Shown here: piece by piece, positions 37,301 through 45,395 of the stretch | How the letters are laid out: each line of letters starts with the position of its first letter | Numbering within the stretch: the stretch's first letter is position 1 | DNA from: JAALLB01 sp964502215 | GTDB lineage: Bacteria; Pseudomonadota; Alphaproteobacteria; Rhizobiales; Rhizobiaceae | Direction: 5' to 3' | Length of the DNA: 64,000 nucleotides | NCBI GenBank assembly: GCA_964502215.1 | Contig: CAZCUN010000012.1 | Span: 3,697 to 67,696, forward strand | Translations under genes and position numbers: made by a program | The notes under the pieces: generated by a model | Databases searched by the model: none | Told to the model about the DNA's origin: nothing | Seen by the model: the letters and a program-made list of their open reading frames with translations, nothing else

Positions 37301-37513
37301 AAGCGCGCGTGCAGCACGACGGTTAGGCACAAAGATTGTTGCGGTTGAAAGGAGTAATGGATTTTCTTTAGGGTGAAAATTTTCTATCAGCTTGCCATCA
37401 AGTAGATTTTGCACAAGCACTTGTAAGAAATCACATTCTGCAGGTATCGAATAAATATTCGACAGATGCATCCTGCCTGTATTTGAAACTTCAGAAATAG
37501 TCAGCACTCCCAT
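34349..37513 (-). CDS. addB: Double-strand break repair protein AddB
   Basis: A 1054-residue inactivated-helicase partner of AddA that recognises recombination hotspot sequences in the duplex and cuts one strand. The N-terminal TIFVPNRRAARALSTAFMAA and central HDRVILAGLNEGTWPQTTRNDAFLN are typical of the family. The C-terminal nuclease domain carries LHIIDYKTGSNPS near residue 930. Only a few cysteines are present near the C-terminus, so the iron-sulfur cluster of Gram-positive AddB appears absent. The gene overlaps addA and lies 24 bases downstream of the nucleotidyltransferase gene. Confidence 0.94.
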   Translation of the reverse strand: MGVLTISEVSNTGRMHLSNIYSIPAECDFLQVLVQNLLDGKLIENFHPKENPLLLSTATIFVPNRRAARALSTAFMAAFEDEAVLLPAIKTLGDVGDDDFGLAPDASHFGQPGEEIKPLERTLLLANLVQIWVNAMEDETRRIYEDEEIAIPSSKADAILLAQDLSILLGQLTQEEIEWSSVQNIVPEDHAEWWKLTITFLKIIMEAWPAHLQSVGLLDPAERAAKLLDLRTEFYQSEKNKGPVIVAGSTGSVASTRRLLRAVANLKEGAVVLPGVDKTISDLEWKSLSSTKIEEQATLETHPQYGLAQLLNGMGVERENIIDLGKPSKQGVYSQRLLGLAMASSSFTANWLSEADNLDAQRTQEVLSKVSLIEASNERQEALSIAIAMREVLVDEHKNAALITPDRNLARRVSMELQRFNIIVDDTGGTPLKNSKAALFLRQLAQISFMPFRNSALASLLKNPLFKINNTASHAKILAQSFELVALRGVVTRPKPGQFELFLQTRKADLQDGKYVSNQVKRIIGENWEDLLNYSRQLDDVFKPLIELSQLEEEASLQTFFLTLAKAAEALCADEDGNSAILEDEGGIELKQLFEDVLSMEANLFKLMAHDFPSVMDAILSSVTTRPRGNTHPRLHIYGPLEVRLLEHDRVILAGLNEGTWPQTTRNDAFLNRLMRQELGMSSPERRTGLAAHDFQQLMGKKEVFLSRSSRVDKAPTVASRWIQRLMALVGEDQANEITKRGQTYLEYAEMLDENSGASNRVERPNPTPPVSSRPTSLAVTDIETWIRDPYALYAKRILKLNPIDPLEREPDAMLKGTLYHAIMQDYVEGHDLKKSADERLAHLKALGNEHIKDQNLPGDISHIWKLRFHEIAEVYIDWENKYHLKNKIGKMLCEIEGSIKLADDRFRLRARADRIDIHEDGSLHIIDYKTGSNPSISQAQTLSPQLALEGLIAKNAGFKEDASAGISDLSYMRLMRGAKFKDQSIANTNHSLDDIIKNAEAELLKLINRFQHLEQGYLSRRVPFKEGEVSGDYDHLARTKEWSFGEDEEGNAV

Positions 37514-37537
37514 TAAAAGCGCTGCTGATAAACTTAG

Positions 37538-38290
37538 CTAAGCCGCACTTTTTGCAATTGCATCTTCTGCTTCTTTTATCGCATTAGGTGTACCAACGTG
37601 CAACCAAAGACCTTCTAAACGTAGGCCAAATAGACGTTCTTTTTCTAATGCCGCATCAAATTGTTTGTTCAGCGTGAAAGCACCCTTAGGCGCATCATCA
37701 AAAATTGAAGGATTAAGAATTGCTGCACCCGCATAAGCAAAAGGTGCCATTTTTTTCTCGCCACGACGTTTAAGCCTACCATCGGAATTCATACTAAAAT
37801 CACCTTTTGAGCCAAACCCAACAGCTTTAGCCATGCCCGAAAGTAGCAGCATAATATCCATCTGTGCATGGTCCCATTGCTCAGCCATGCGAGTAAGGTT
37901 GGGCTCATATCCTTCAATCCAAAACGAGTCTGCATTGATAAGATAGAAAGGTTCCTTACCAATTAGCGGCAAAGCATTTGCGATACCGCCACCTGAATCT
38001 AACAGTTCAGCACGCTCATCAGAAATTGTAATTTTCAGGTTCGTTCGTTTAGCAACGTGATCTTCAATTTGCTCTGCATGATAATGCACATTGATGACAG
38101 CTTCCTCAACACCAGAGCGTACCAGTGCATCTAACCCATGATCAAGCAGTGTCTTGCCATAAACTTCAACAAGTGGTTTTGGTATTGTATCTGTAATAGG
38201 ACGCATTCTTGTTCCAAGACCTGCGGCTAATACCATTGCTTTTTTTGGGGTAGTGTGTGATTTATCGACCATCATATTTGTCTTTTGCAT
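37538..38290 (-). CDS. Sugar-1-phosphate nucleotidyltransferase (MurU-like)
   Basis: A 250-residue nucleotidyltransferase with the pyrophosphorylase signature MVLAAGLGTRMRPITDTIPKPLVEV near residue 18 and the metal-binding FYLINADSFW. Annotated relatives are called mannose-1-phosphate guanylyltransferase or MurU. The kinase domain in the gene just upstream resembles AmgK, and in Pseudomonas AmgK and MurU convert recycled MurNAc to UDP-MurNAc. That role is inferred for this pair. ATG 38290 has GGAG six bases upstream. It lies in the run tsaE-amgK, nucleotidyltransferase, addB, addA. Confidence 0.85.
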   Translation of the reverse strand: MQKTNMMVDKSHTTPKKAMVLAAGLGTRMRPITDTIPKPLVEVYGKTLLDHGLDALVRSGVEEAVINVHYHAEQIEDHVAKRTNLKITISDERAELLDSGGGIANALPLIGKEPFYLINADSFWIEGYEPNLTRMAEQWDHAQMDIMLLLSGMAKAVGFGSKGDFSMNSDGRLKRRGEKKMAPFAYAGAAILNPSIFDDAPKGAFTLNKQFDAALEKERLFGLRLEGLWLHVGTPNAIKEAEDAIAKSAA

Positions 38291-38367
38291 TTTGTGCTCC
38301 TGCGCTGGTCATCCTTGTTCTCCAGCTTTTCAAATCTTTTTCTAGGTAACTTAATGCTGTGCAATTG

Positions 38368-39861
38368 TTACAGTTTTATAACAGTTTCCATCCAGTGTTT
38401 ATATTCTTTCAACACTGGATGTTTAAGGCTGCGCTTAATGTATTCTTCGATGCGGGGCAGGTGTTTTAGATAAGCAGGCTTTCCATCACGTTCATTAAGT
38501 CGAATGAAAATACCTAGAATTTTAGTAGCTCGTTGAGCAGCCATAATGGCGTAGCTTGAACGAAAGGTCTCTTGATCAAAAGCAGGGTTATTCTTGGTTC
38601 TGCATTCCACGTAATGGTTGATAAGTTGAGCTTCAAGTTCTTCGCTTACATCAACACGCGCATCTTGAGCAAGCGAAGCAACGTCATAAGCGCATGGGCC
38701 AAGGACAGCATCTTGAAAATCAATTACACCAATACGTGCTGTGCCAGTTTTATCAGCACGCCATAAAATATTAGGGGAATGATAATCTCGCAGCACCAAA
38801 GACTGTTGATGTGTTTTTAAAAGGTCTGAATAACCGCGCCAAAGTTCAATAAATCTCTTTGAGTCTTCATCGCAGATATTAGATCCTGATTGTGAGGGCG
38901 CATACCATTGTAATAATAAATCTGTCTCAATTAATATGGCTTCTTCATCATACGATGGAATCCTATAATTTTCTCCTGATGCCAACTTTACATCTGAGAC
39001 AAAATCACATTCGTGAAAATTGGCTAAAAACTCAATAGCTGCTTTGTAGCGTTCAGGGATTGGCACTCTCTGCCCATCAATAATGCCCTCATTGCCAAAA
39101 TGTTCAATCAGCAAAATGCCTTGATCTAGGTCTTGTGCTTTTATAAAAGGGGCTGCAAATCCCTTAGCTCTAATTAATTCATCAATCGCTACAAAAGCGG
39201 TTACATCTTCTGCAAGATGCGCAATTTTGCTATATGGCTTGCCGTCTTTTATAGGAGGGCCATCAGGTAGAGCAGGCGCATTCATTAACAAAAGTTCTTC
39301 TGAGGCATGTGAAATCAACTCATAACTGCGAGCAGAAGCATCCCCCATTAAAGGCGCGCGCTTAAAGTTTTTTAAATCAGCATTTTCTAAAAATTCGCGA
39401 ATTATTAAACTGCGAGAAATACGATTTAGAATATCAATGTTGCCTGAAAAGTTAAACTGACGTTCGTCGTTGTCTTTCTGGGAAATTTGAATATATAGCG
39501 CGTGTTTTGGAATTTCATCAAAGCACTGTTCAGGCCATTCAACAATTGCACAGCCAGATTCAAGCGCTTCATCAAGGCCTAGCTCTTCTAATTCATCTGA
39601 ATTTGAAAGACGATATAAATCATAATGTGAAACAGGTAGAGGCGTTTCATATGTTTGACAAAGTGTATAGGTGGGGCTTGGCACTTCAAAATTTTCATCA
39701 TCCGCCAAATGCCTAATAATGCCGCGTGCCAAAACACTTTTCCCAGTTCCTAATACCCCTGAAAGACAAAGCAAATCGCCTTGTTTTAAGACCATCGAAA
39801 TGTCTTTTCCAAGTTGAGTCGTTTCTGCTTCACTCAGTGTAGTAAGAACAAAAGGGGTCAT
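38368..39861 (-). CDS. tsaE: Fusion of TsaE (tRNA t6A ATPase) and AmgK-like phosphotransferase
   Basis: A 497-residue two-domain protein. Residues 1 to about 150 are TsaE, the ATPase of the threonylcarbamoyladenosine complex: Walker A LSGVLGTGKSVLARGI, the PSPTYTLCQTYE motif and VEWPEQ. Residues about 160-497 are a phosphotransferase of the aminoglycoside/choline kinase fold. Its catalytic loop is LRDYHSPNILW, its metal site VIDFQDAVLGP, and it resembles AmgK. TsaE alone is about 155 residues. The fusion recurs in Hyphomicrobiales. The gene follows divL by three bases and precedes the MurU-like gene. Confidence 0.92.
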   Translation of the reverse strand: MTPFVLTTLSEAETTQLGKDISMVLKQGDLLCLSGVLGTGKSVLARGIIRHLADDENFEVPSPTYTLCQTYETPLPVSHYDLYRLSNSDELEELGLDEALESGCAIVEWPEQCFDEIPKHALYIQISQKDNDERQFNFSGNIDILNRISRSLIIREFLENADLKNFKRAPLMGDASARSYELISHASEELLLMNAPALPDGPPIKDGKPYSKIAHLAEDVTAFVAIDELIRAKGFAAPFIKAQDLDQGILLIEHFGNEGIIDGQRVPIPERYKAAIEFLANFHECDFVSDVKLASGENYRIPSYDEEAILIETDLLLQWYAPSQSGSNICDEDSKRFIELWRGYSDLLKTHQQSLVLRDYHSPNILWRADKTGTARIGVIDFQDAVLGPCAYDVASLAQDARVDVSEELEAQLINHYVECRTKNNPAFDQETFRSSYAIMAAQRATKILGIFIRLNERDGKPAYLKHLPRIEEYIKRSLKHPVLKEYKHWMETVIKL

Positions 39862-39864
39862 AGA

Positions 39865-42387
39865 CTATGCTGCTGCTGTAAGTGAGCTATCAGTATTATA
39901 GGGCGTTTGTTTAATCTTAGGCTTCATGGGCAGCGTACAAACAAAGCAAGCACCATTTGGTTTAGCTTCCTCAACACTGACGGTGCCGCTGTGCAATTCA
40001 ATAAAGCTTCTGACAATTGAAAGGCCAAGTCCAGTTCCCTTTCTAGCTCCTTCATGCGCACGGGTTTCAAAGCGGTCAAAAATTACTTCCTGCATATCTT
40101 TTGAAATACCGGAGCCTTGATCAATAATTCTAATTTCGTGATTTTCTCCAACGCATTTTGCTTCTACAGAAATGACACCGCCATCTGGTGAAAAGTTCAC
40201 TGCATTTGAAACAAGATTATTAAGCACTTGCTTAAGTCTTGCTGGGTCAGCAGTTATTTGAGCACTATCTTTTGAAATTTTGAGCTTTGTCTTAATACCT
40301 TTTTGGGCGAGCACATTTTCAAAATCAGCAAAAATATCAGTCATTGCCATTTCAAAATTTATTTTATCAAAGTCCAAAGTCATGGAACCAGCATCAATTG
40401 AAGCTAGGTCAAGAATATCATCAACGATTGCTCGTAGTTCTTCTGCGGATGTATTTATATGCGATAGATATTCAGTCTGCTTATCATTCATCTTGCCAAT
40501 TTCAGGCGTCGAAAGCATTTCTCCAAAGCCTGCAATATTAGTAAGAGGTGCGCGTAATTCATATGATACGTGTTGAATAAATTTACTTTTCAATAAATCA
40601 GAAGCCTCAAGTGCTTCCGCACGCTCATTTAAAGCTTTTTCAAAATTCACATTTGCAGTGATATCAGAGAGCGTTAGCATTGACTGCCCATCTGGTAATG
40701 GCACAAGCCTGTATTCATAAGAAGAACCATTTTGTAGTTCTAAGCGACCTTTTAAATCTGAGCGTTTATCATCTAGGCCTGTAATTTTGCCAAGGATTTT
40801 TTGAAGGTCATCAGAGTTTGAAATTGAGTCTGTCCATGCCTCAATAATTTTAACAATGTGCAGACCTTCATCAACCTCTAGCCCAGACGCATTCCATAAT
40901 GCTTCAAGGGTTGGGTTAAACAATCTTAGTTTGCCATTAGAGCCAAACACAGCAACAGCTTCTGTTAAATGATCAAGTGTTTCACCTTGTACTTGAATGA
41001 GTGAATTATAGTTGCTTTCAAGTGCCAAACGTTCTGTAACATTTTCAAAAATCCACGTTGAACCCCCTTCATTTCTTGGGTTCATTACGACGCGAATAGT
41101 TTGCCCATCAAGCAGGTGCCACCATTCTTCTTTCGGTTCGATTGCCTGATAAATATCAAGTTGGCTATCGCGCCATTTTCGCCAATCAGGATGTGCGGGT
41201 AAGAGTTTGCCCTCCCGCATCGCATCTAAAAGTTCGCCATTAGATGGGCTTGTTTCTAAGAAAGCAGCATCTAATTTCCATAATTGCCTAAAGCCGCTAT
41301 TGTGAAAAACCAACTTTTGCGAGCGATCAAAAATAGCAACCGCTGTTGCCAGTTGATCCAGCATTCTAGAATGCCCCTCGTTAGTCTCTTTCAACATACG
41401 ACTGATATCGTCTACATCACTTTTATCAAGTGCAATTCCAGCAAAACCTGTTTTTCCTTTGATTGAAAAAACTTCAAGTTTTTTGCGAGTACCAGCAACC
41501 GTTGCTGGCAAAATACCTTGGTAAAGGGGGTTCTCTTCTTGAGTTTTAAGGATTTGTTCGCGCTGTTCTTGATCAAACAAATTCCAATCTTTTCCGATTG
41601 CCTGATTAGGTTCAGAAAGATCGAGTGCCTTGGCATAAGCCTTGTTTATCCAGGTAAGCTTACCACCGACATTGCGAAGCCAAACAGGCATTGGTAAATT
41701 TTCAAACAGGTTTTCAATAGTACGGTACTGTCCAATAAGCTCATCATGCTCGTTTTTGATTTTTGCATATTCTTCCCGCTCAGAACCGATTTCTCGAATC
41801 CGCGTAAAAGCATATGAGCCAGAAATGCGCCCTTGCGCTTCGAGAATATCACCTTTTTTAGTTTTGATATTAGTATCAAAAGAAACAGCATTAATGCGTA
41901 AATCATTTAACATAGCTTCGAAAGAAGATGCTGATTCTGCTGTGAGCCAGTGATCAAACGATAAAAAATCGTCACTATTATCGGGCGTGCCATTTGCTTG
42001 GGTTAACTGACCCAGTAATTTAGGTTGGTCGTCTGAACCGTTCCAAACGATAATTGCCTGATCCGTTACATTAACCAGTGCTTCATTACGATCGTTTTCC
42101 GCACGTAATTTTGATAAACTAATTTTTAAATTCGAGTTTTCGCCAGCTATTCTGTTTCGCTCACGGATCAACCATGATGCAGACATCAATGCGAAACTCA
42201 TAGCGCCGCCAAAGATAGCAAGCATTAAAATTTCTGTAGAATGAAAGGATTCTACTAAGCGTTGTTTGAAGGATAATGTTGATTGTGTTTGAGCAGCTGC
42301 ATGGCTAAATGCCATAGGCAAGCTCGCCAGTGCTAAGCCTGTTTTTCGCCCAATTTTTTTAACACGTATAGGTTTTATATTACGCAT
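39865..42387 (-). CDS. divL: DivL-like PAS-domain pseudokinase with Tyr at the phospho-acceptor site
   Basis: An 840-residue membrane protein. A basic N-terminus and a signal-like segment (ALASLPMAFSHAAA) precede a transmembrane helix (EILMLAIFGGAMSFALMSAS), three to four PAS domains and a kinase core. In the dimerisation box the acceptor His of SHELRTPL is Tyr609 (HVSYELRAPLTN), the hallmark of Caulobacter DivL, which controls the CckA-CtrA cell-cycle phosphorelay. The ATP domain keeps NNLVSNAVNFS, DQGSGI and GTGLGLSIVRSF. ATG 42387 is preferred because a longer frame (to 42588) starts inside the ahcY terminator. Neighbours ahcY and tsaE fit DivL. Confidence 0.85.
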   Translation of the reverse strand: MRNIKPIRVKKIGRKTGLALASLPMAFSHAAAQTQSTLSFKQRLVESFHSTEILMLAIFGGAMSFALMSASWLIRERNRIAGENSNLKISLSKLRAENDRNEALVNVTDQAIIVWNGSDDQPKLLGQLTQANGTPDNSDDFLSFDHWLTAESASSFEAMLNDLRINAVSFDTNIKTKKGDILEAQGRISGSYAFTRIREIGSEREEYAKIKNEHDELIGQYRTIENLFENLPMPVWLRNVGGKLTWINKAYAKALDLSEPNQAIGKDWNLFDQEQREQILKTQEENPLYQGILPATVAGTRKKLEVFSIKGKTGFAGIALDKSDVDDISRMLKETNEGHSRMLDQLATAVAIFDRSQKLVFHNSGFRQLWKLDAAFLETSPSNGELLDAMREGKLLPAHPDWRKWRDSQLDIYQAIEPKEEWWHLLDGQTIRVVMNPRNEGGSTWIFENVTERLALESNYNSLIQVQGETLDHLTEAVAVFGSNGKLRLFNPTLEALWNASGLEVDEGLHIVKIIEAWTDSISNSDDLQKILGKITGLDDKRSDLKGRLELQNGSSYEYRLVPLPDGQSMLTLSDITANVNFEKALNERAEALEASDLLKSKFIQHVSYELRAPLTNIAGFGEMLSTPEIGKMNDKQTEYLSHINTSAEELRAIVDDILDLASIDAGSMTLDFDKINFEMAMTDIFADFENVLAQKGIKTKLKISKDSAQITADPARLKQVLNNLVSNAVNFSPDGGVISVEAKCVGENHEIRIIDQGSGISKDMQEVIFDRFETRAHEGARKGTGLGLSIVRSFIELHSGTVSVEEAKPNGACFVCTLPMKPKIKQTPYNTDSSLTAAA

Positions 42388-42562
42388 TAAATTATACCTT
42401 GCGGTAATGTCGGTTTTTGATCCCGGCATGTCCCCGGTCCTCTCGCCGCTCGATTCCCCAGACTGCCCTGCTTTACACTTCCTTTTCAAATCAAGTGATT
42501 CGTAGAAGTTTTTGATTCTTAACACTTTAAACAATTCATGATTCAGCGTGAAGTCTTTTTCC

Positions 42563-42597
42563 AAAAAAAATGCCACCGCATTTATCAATGCGATGGC
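42563..42597 (-). terminator. Terminator of ahcY
   Basis: The ten-pair stem GCCACCGCAT/ATGCGATGGC (one G-U in the minus-strand RNA) is followed on the minus strand by eight T. It lies 31 bases beyond the ahcY stop, in the gap before divL, and so isolates divL from ahcY read-through. Confidence 0.8.
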
Positions 42598-42627
42598 TAC
42601 TATATCTTGTAGATATTAAGTTAAGAA

Positions 42628-44022
42628 TTAATATCTATAGTGCTCAGGCTTGAACGGACCTTCAGTTTCAACACCAATGTAGTCCGCCTGATCTTTAGAA
42701 AGTTCGGTCAATTTCACACCAATCTTCTCAAGGTGCAGACGCGCAACTTTTTCATCAAGGTGTTTTGGTAGGATATAAACTTCATTGTTATACTCATCTC
42801 CCTTTGTCCAAAGTTCGATCTGAGCCAGCACTTGGTTCGTAAAGGATGCAGACATCACGAAGGATGGGTGACCCGTTGCATTACCAAGATTTAGAAGGCG
42901 TCCTTGAGAAAGCAGGATCATACGATTGCCATTAGGCATCTCATACATATCTACTTGGTCTTTGATGTTTGTCATTTTCAGGTTTTGCAAGTTTGCAACC
43001 TGAATTTCATTATCAAAGTGGCCGATGTTACCCACAATCGCCATATCTTTCATTTCACGCATATGCTCGATACGAATGATGTCTTTATTGCCTGTAGTTG
43101 TAACAAAGATATCTGCATCTGAAACAGCATCTTCAAGTGTTGTTACTTCAAAACCATCCATTGCAGCTTGAAGCGCACAAATTGGATCGATTTCTGTAAC
43201 TTTAACACGCGCACCAGCACCTTGAAGAGAAGCAGCTGAGCCTTTGCCCACATCACCGTAACCACAAACAACTGCTGTTTTACCAGCCATCATAGTATCT
43301 GTTGCGCGGCGAATGCCATCTACAAGTGATTCTTTACAACCATACTTGTTGTCGAACTTTGATTTCGTAACCGAGTCATTCACGTTAATTGCTGGGAATG
43401 GCAGTTGGCCTGCTTTATGCAGTTCATACAAGCGATGAACGCCTGTTGTTGTTTCTTCAGAAACACCTTGGATCTCATCACGCGTTTTTGTAAACCAGCC
43501 TGGGCTTTCTTTCATACGCTTTTGGATTTGCGCTTTAATTGCTTCTTCTTCTTCTGACTGAGGAACTGGAAGAATATCTTCACCTGCTTCCGCGCGAGCG
43601 CCAAGAAGAACGTAAAGTGTAGCATCACCACCATCATCAAGAATAAGGTTTGCCCCTTCTGGGAACATGAATGACTTATCAAGATAATCCCAATGCTCTT
43701 CTAGGGTTTGGCCTTTGATAGCAAATACTGGGATCTTTGCATCAGCGATTGCCGCAGCTGCATGGTCTTGTGTTGAATAGATGTTACAAGAAGCCCAACG
43801 CACATCAGCGCCCAGCTCAACAAGTGTTTCAATCAAAACAGCCGTTTGAATGGTCATGTGAAGTGAGCCAACAATGCGCGCGCCTTTTAGAGGCTTTGAA
43901 GCCCCAAATTCTTCACGAAGCGATATTAGGCCTGGCATTTCTGTTTCAGCAATATCAAGCTCTTTACGACCAAAATCAGCAAGAGCAATATCTTTCACTA
44001 CGTAGTCTGTGAATTTCGACAT
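42628..44022 (-). CDS. ahcY: S-adenosylhomocysteine hydrolase
   Basis: A 464-residue NAD-dependent enzyme that splits S-adenosylhomocysteine into homocysteine and adenosine, closing the methyl cycle. Conserved segments are GSLHMTIQTAVLIETL, DDGGDATL, NVNDSVTKSKFDNKYGC with the catalytic Lys and Asp, the NAD fold VCGYGDVGKGSA, and the C-terminal KPEHYRY. The length includes the insertion of about 40 residues found in plant and bacterial forms. ATG 44022 has AAGGAAA upstream; the longer frame from 44097 lacks similarity. No SAH riboswitch is evident in the 148-base leader. Confidence 0.98.
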   Translation of the reverse strand: MSKFTDYVVKDIALADFGRKELDIAETEMPGLISLREEFGASKPLKGARIVGSLHMTIQTAVLIETLVELGADVRWASCNIYSTQDHAAAAIADAKIPVFAIKGQTLEEHWDYLDKSFMFPEGANLILDDGGDATLYVLLGARAEAGEDILPVPQSEEEEAIKAQIQKRMKESPGWFTKTRDEIQGVSEETTTGVHRLYELHKAGQLPFPAINVNDSVTKSKFDNKYGCKESLVDGIRRATDTMMAGKTAVVCGYGDVGKGSAASLQGAGARVKVTEIDPICALQAAMDGFEVTTLEDAVSDADIFVTTTGNKDIIRIEHMREMKDMAIVGNIGHFDNEIQVANLQNLKMTNIKDQVDMYEMPNGNRMILLSQGRLLNLGNATGHPSFVMSASFTNQVLAQIELWTKGDEYNNEVYILPKHLDEKVARLHLEKIGVKLTELSKDQADYIGVETEGPFKPEHYRY

Positions 44023-44170
44023 AGGGTTTCCTTTATGGAATGAGGGTTTGTATTTGGGCTGACTATTATCAGGTAGTTTAAATATCTGCAATATCATATA
44101 AAGATTTCTTTATATGGCTATTATGCGACTTCTTGTCCATTTATTTTGCATCCTAAAAGGACTGATTGAT

Positions 44171-44449
44171 TTATTCATCTTCATAAAATTTTTCATTTAC
44201 AAGCGCACTAAGAGCTTCAAGAGCCTCGCTCGCCTGATTTCCAGTTGCTGCAATATGAATTTGACTACCCTTTGAAGCTGCTAACATCATTAGCCCCATA
44301 ATTGATGTCCCTCCAACGACATGGCCGTCTTTGCTGACACTAATCTTAGCGTCATAACCTTCAGCGCATTGAACAAATTTTGCAGAAGCTCGCGCATGAA
44401 GTCCACGCATATTCGAGATTTTCAAAATTTTAAAAGGTGTATTTGTCAC
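44171..44449 (-). CDS. ptsH: HPr phosphocarrier protein
   Basis: A 92-residue HPr. The phospho-acceptor is His18 in MRGLHARASAKFVQ. The regulatory serine for HPrK is Ser49 in GGTSIMGLMML. No sugar-specific PTS transporter genes are nearby, so it probably works in the regulatory PTS branch together with EIIA and HPrK encoded upstream. It lies 14 bases after the EIIA gene. Confidence 0.96.
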   Translation of the reverse strand: MTNTPFKILKISNMRGLHARASAKFVQCAEGYDAKISVSKDGHVVGGTSIMGLMMLAASKGSQIHIAATGNQASEALEALSALVNEKFYEDE

Positions 44450-44463
44450 GCTATTTAAAAACC

Positions 44464-44868
44464 TTATTCACTGCCGTTAAGAACCTTACTTGCAACATGA
44501 ATATATTTACGTCCAGCTTCTTGTGAAAGTTCTGCAACTTCAAGAATTGATTTTGTTTCACGTAAGCCAGCTAATTTCACCAGCATTGGCAAATTTATAC
44601 CTGCAATTACCTCAACTTTATCATCCTGCATCATTGAGATTGCAATATTGCTTGGTGTTCCGCCAAACAGGTCTGTCAGGATGATAACGCCTGAACCTGT
44701 CTCTACTTCTTTAATTGCATTAAAAATTTCCGTACGGCGGTTTTCCATATTATCATCTGCATTGATGTTGATGGTTTCCATGTTTTTTTGCGGACCAACG
44801 ATATGTTCAAGCGCTAATTTAAATTCTTGCGCTAAATTACCATGTGTAACGATCACGATACCAATCAT
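44464..44868 (-). CDS. PTS EIIA component, mannose family
   Basis: A 134-residue EIIA-Man domain protein. The phosphorylated His9 lies in IVIVTHGNLAQEF. VIILTDLFGGTPSNIAISMM and VIAGINLPMLVKL are characteristic. There is no linked IIB or IIC domain, so this is a regulatory EIIA as in other Hyphomicrobiales, where it is often named ptsM or manX. It is in the operon chvI-chvG-hprK-EIIA-ptsH. Confidence 0.94.
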   Translation of the reverse strand: MIGIVIVTHGNLAQEFKLALEHIVGPQKNMETININADDNMENRRTEIFNAIKEVETGSGVIILTDLFGGTPSNIAISMMQDDKVEVIAGINLPMLVKLAGLRETKSILEVAELSQEAGRKYIHVASKVLNGSE

Positions 44869-44936
44869 CTAAGGTCTCCTGGAAAAGCTTTACGTAAAGC
44901 TTGTTATGCTAACTATCTCTATGTTGAGCTTTTTCA

Positions 44937-45389
44937 TCAAACTTGCAAGCAAGCATTTTCTAAAAGCCACGCGTATATAATACGAACGGAATGCTTTTCA
45001 TGTCGGTTTGGCACTTGCACTAAGGGTACTTTGATAGATTGGTGTTCCCAAAACTTTTGATGCGGCATTCGCTCCATTGCTTCATCTTCAATAATTTCAG
45101 CAACAAGGTTGATCTCGCAATTTTTTTTATACTCATAATTGACAATACCAAAGCCGCGAATTTCGACCATCCCTGCAATTTGTTTTGGTGTAATGGCAAT
45201 TAAATTATCATTCTCTCGTATTAAACTAACTTGATCGTCAGCAACTAGAAAACCATTAGTATTTTCTTGTTTTGCTCGCTCTAAAAGCCCCATCATAAGC
45301 GATGTTTTGCCGCTTCCAGATTGGCCTTTAATTAAAATACCAGTCTGATTAATTTGAAGAGCACATGCATGATGGGTTTTTGTAGTCAT
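44937..45389 (-). CDS. hprK: HPr kinase/phosphorylase, short alphaproteobacterial form
   Basis: A 150-residue protein that contains only the C-terminal catalytic domain of HPrK. The P-loop GQSGSGKTSL covers 22-31 (Lys28). LVADDQVSLI is the catalytic acidic loop, and VEIRGFGIVNYEY resembles the HPrK signature. The N-terminal domain of Firmicute HPrK, about 130 residues, is absent, as in other alphaproteobacteria. It phosphorylates HPr on the serine in response to metabolites and lies between chvG and the EIIA gene. chvG ends six bases upstream. Confidence 0.93.
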   Translation of the reverse strand: MTTKTHHACALQINQTGILIKGQSGSGKTSLMMGLLERAKQENTNGFLVADDQVSLIRENDNLIAITPKQIAGMVEIRGFGIVNYEYKKNCEINLVAEIIEDEAMERMPHQKFWEHQSIKVPLVQVPNRHEKHSVRIIYAWLLENACLQV

Positions 45390-45395
45390 AAAATA

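Noticed and set aside
42388..42588. N-terminal extension of the DivL-like protein
   Set aside because: It would begin inside the ahcY terminator and has no similarity; a better start lies at 42387.
44023..44170. SAH riboswitch before ahcY
   Set aside because: I could not find the conserved core or a matching fold in the 148-base leader.
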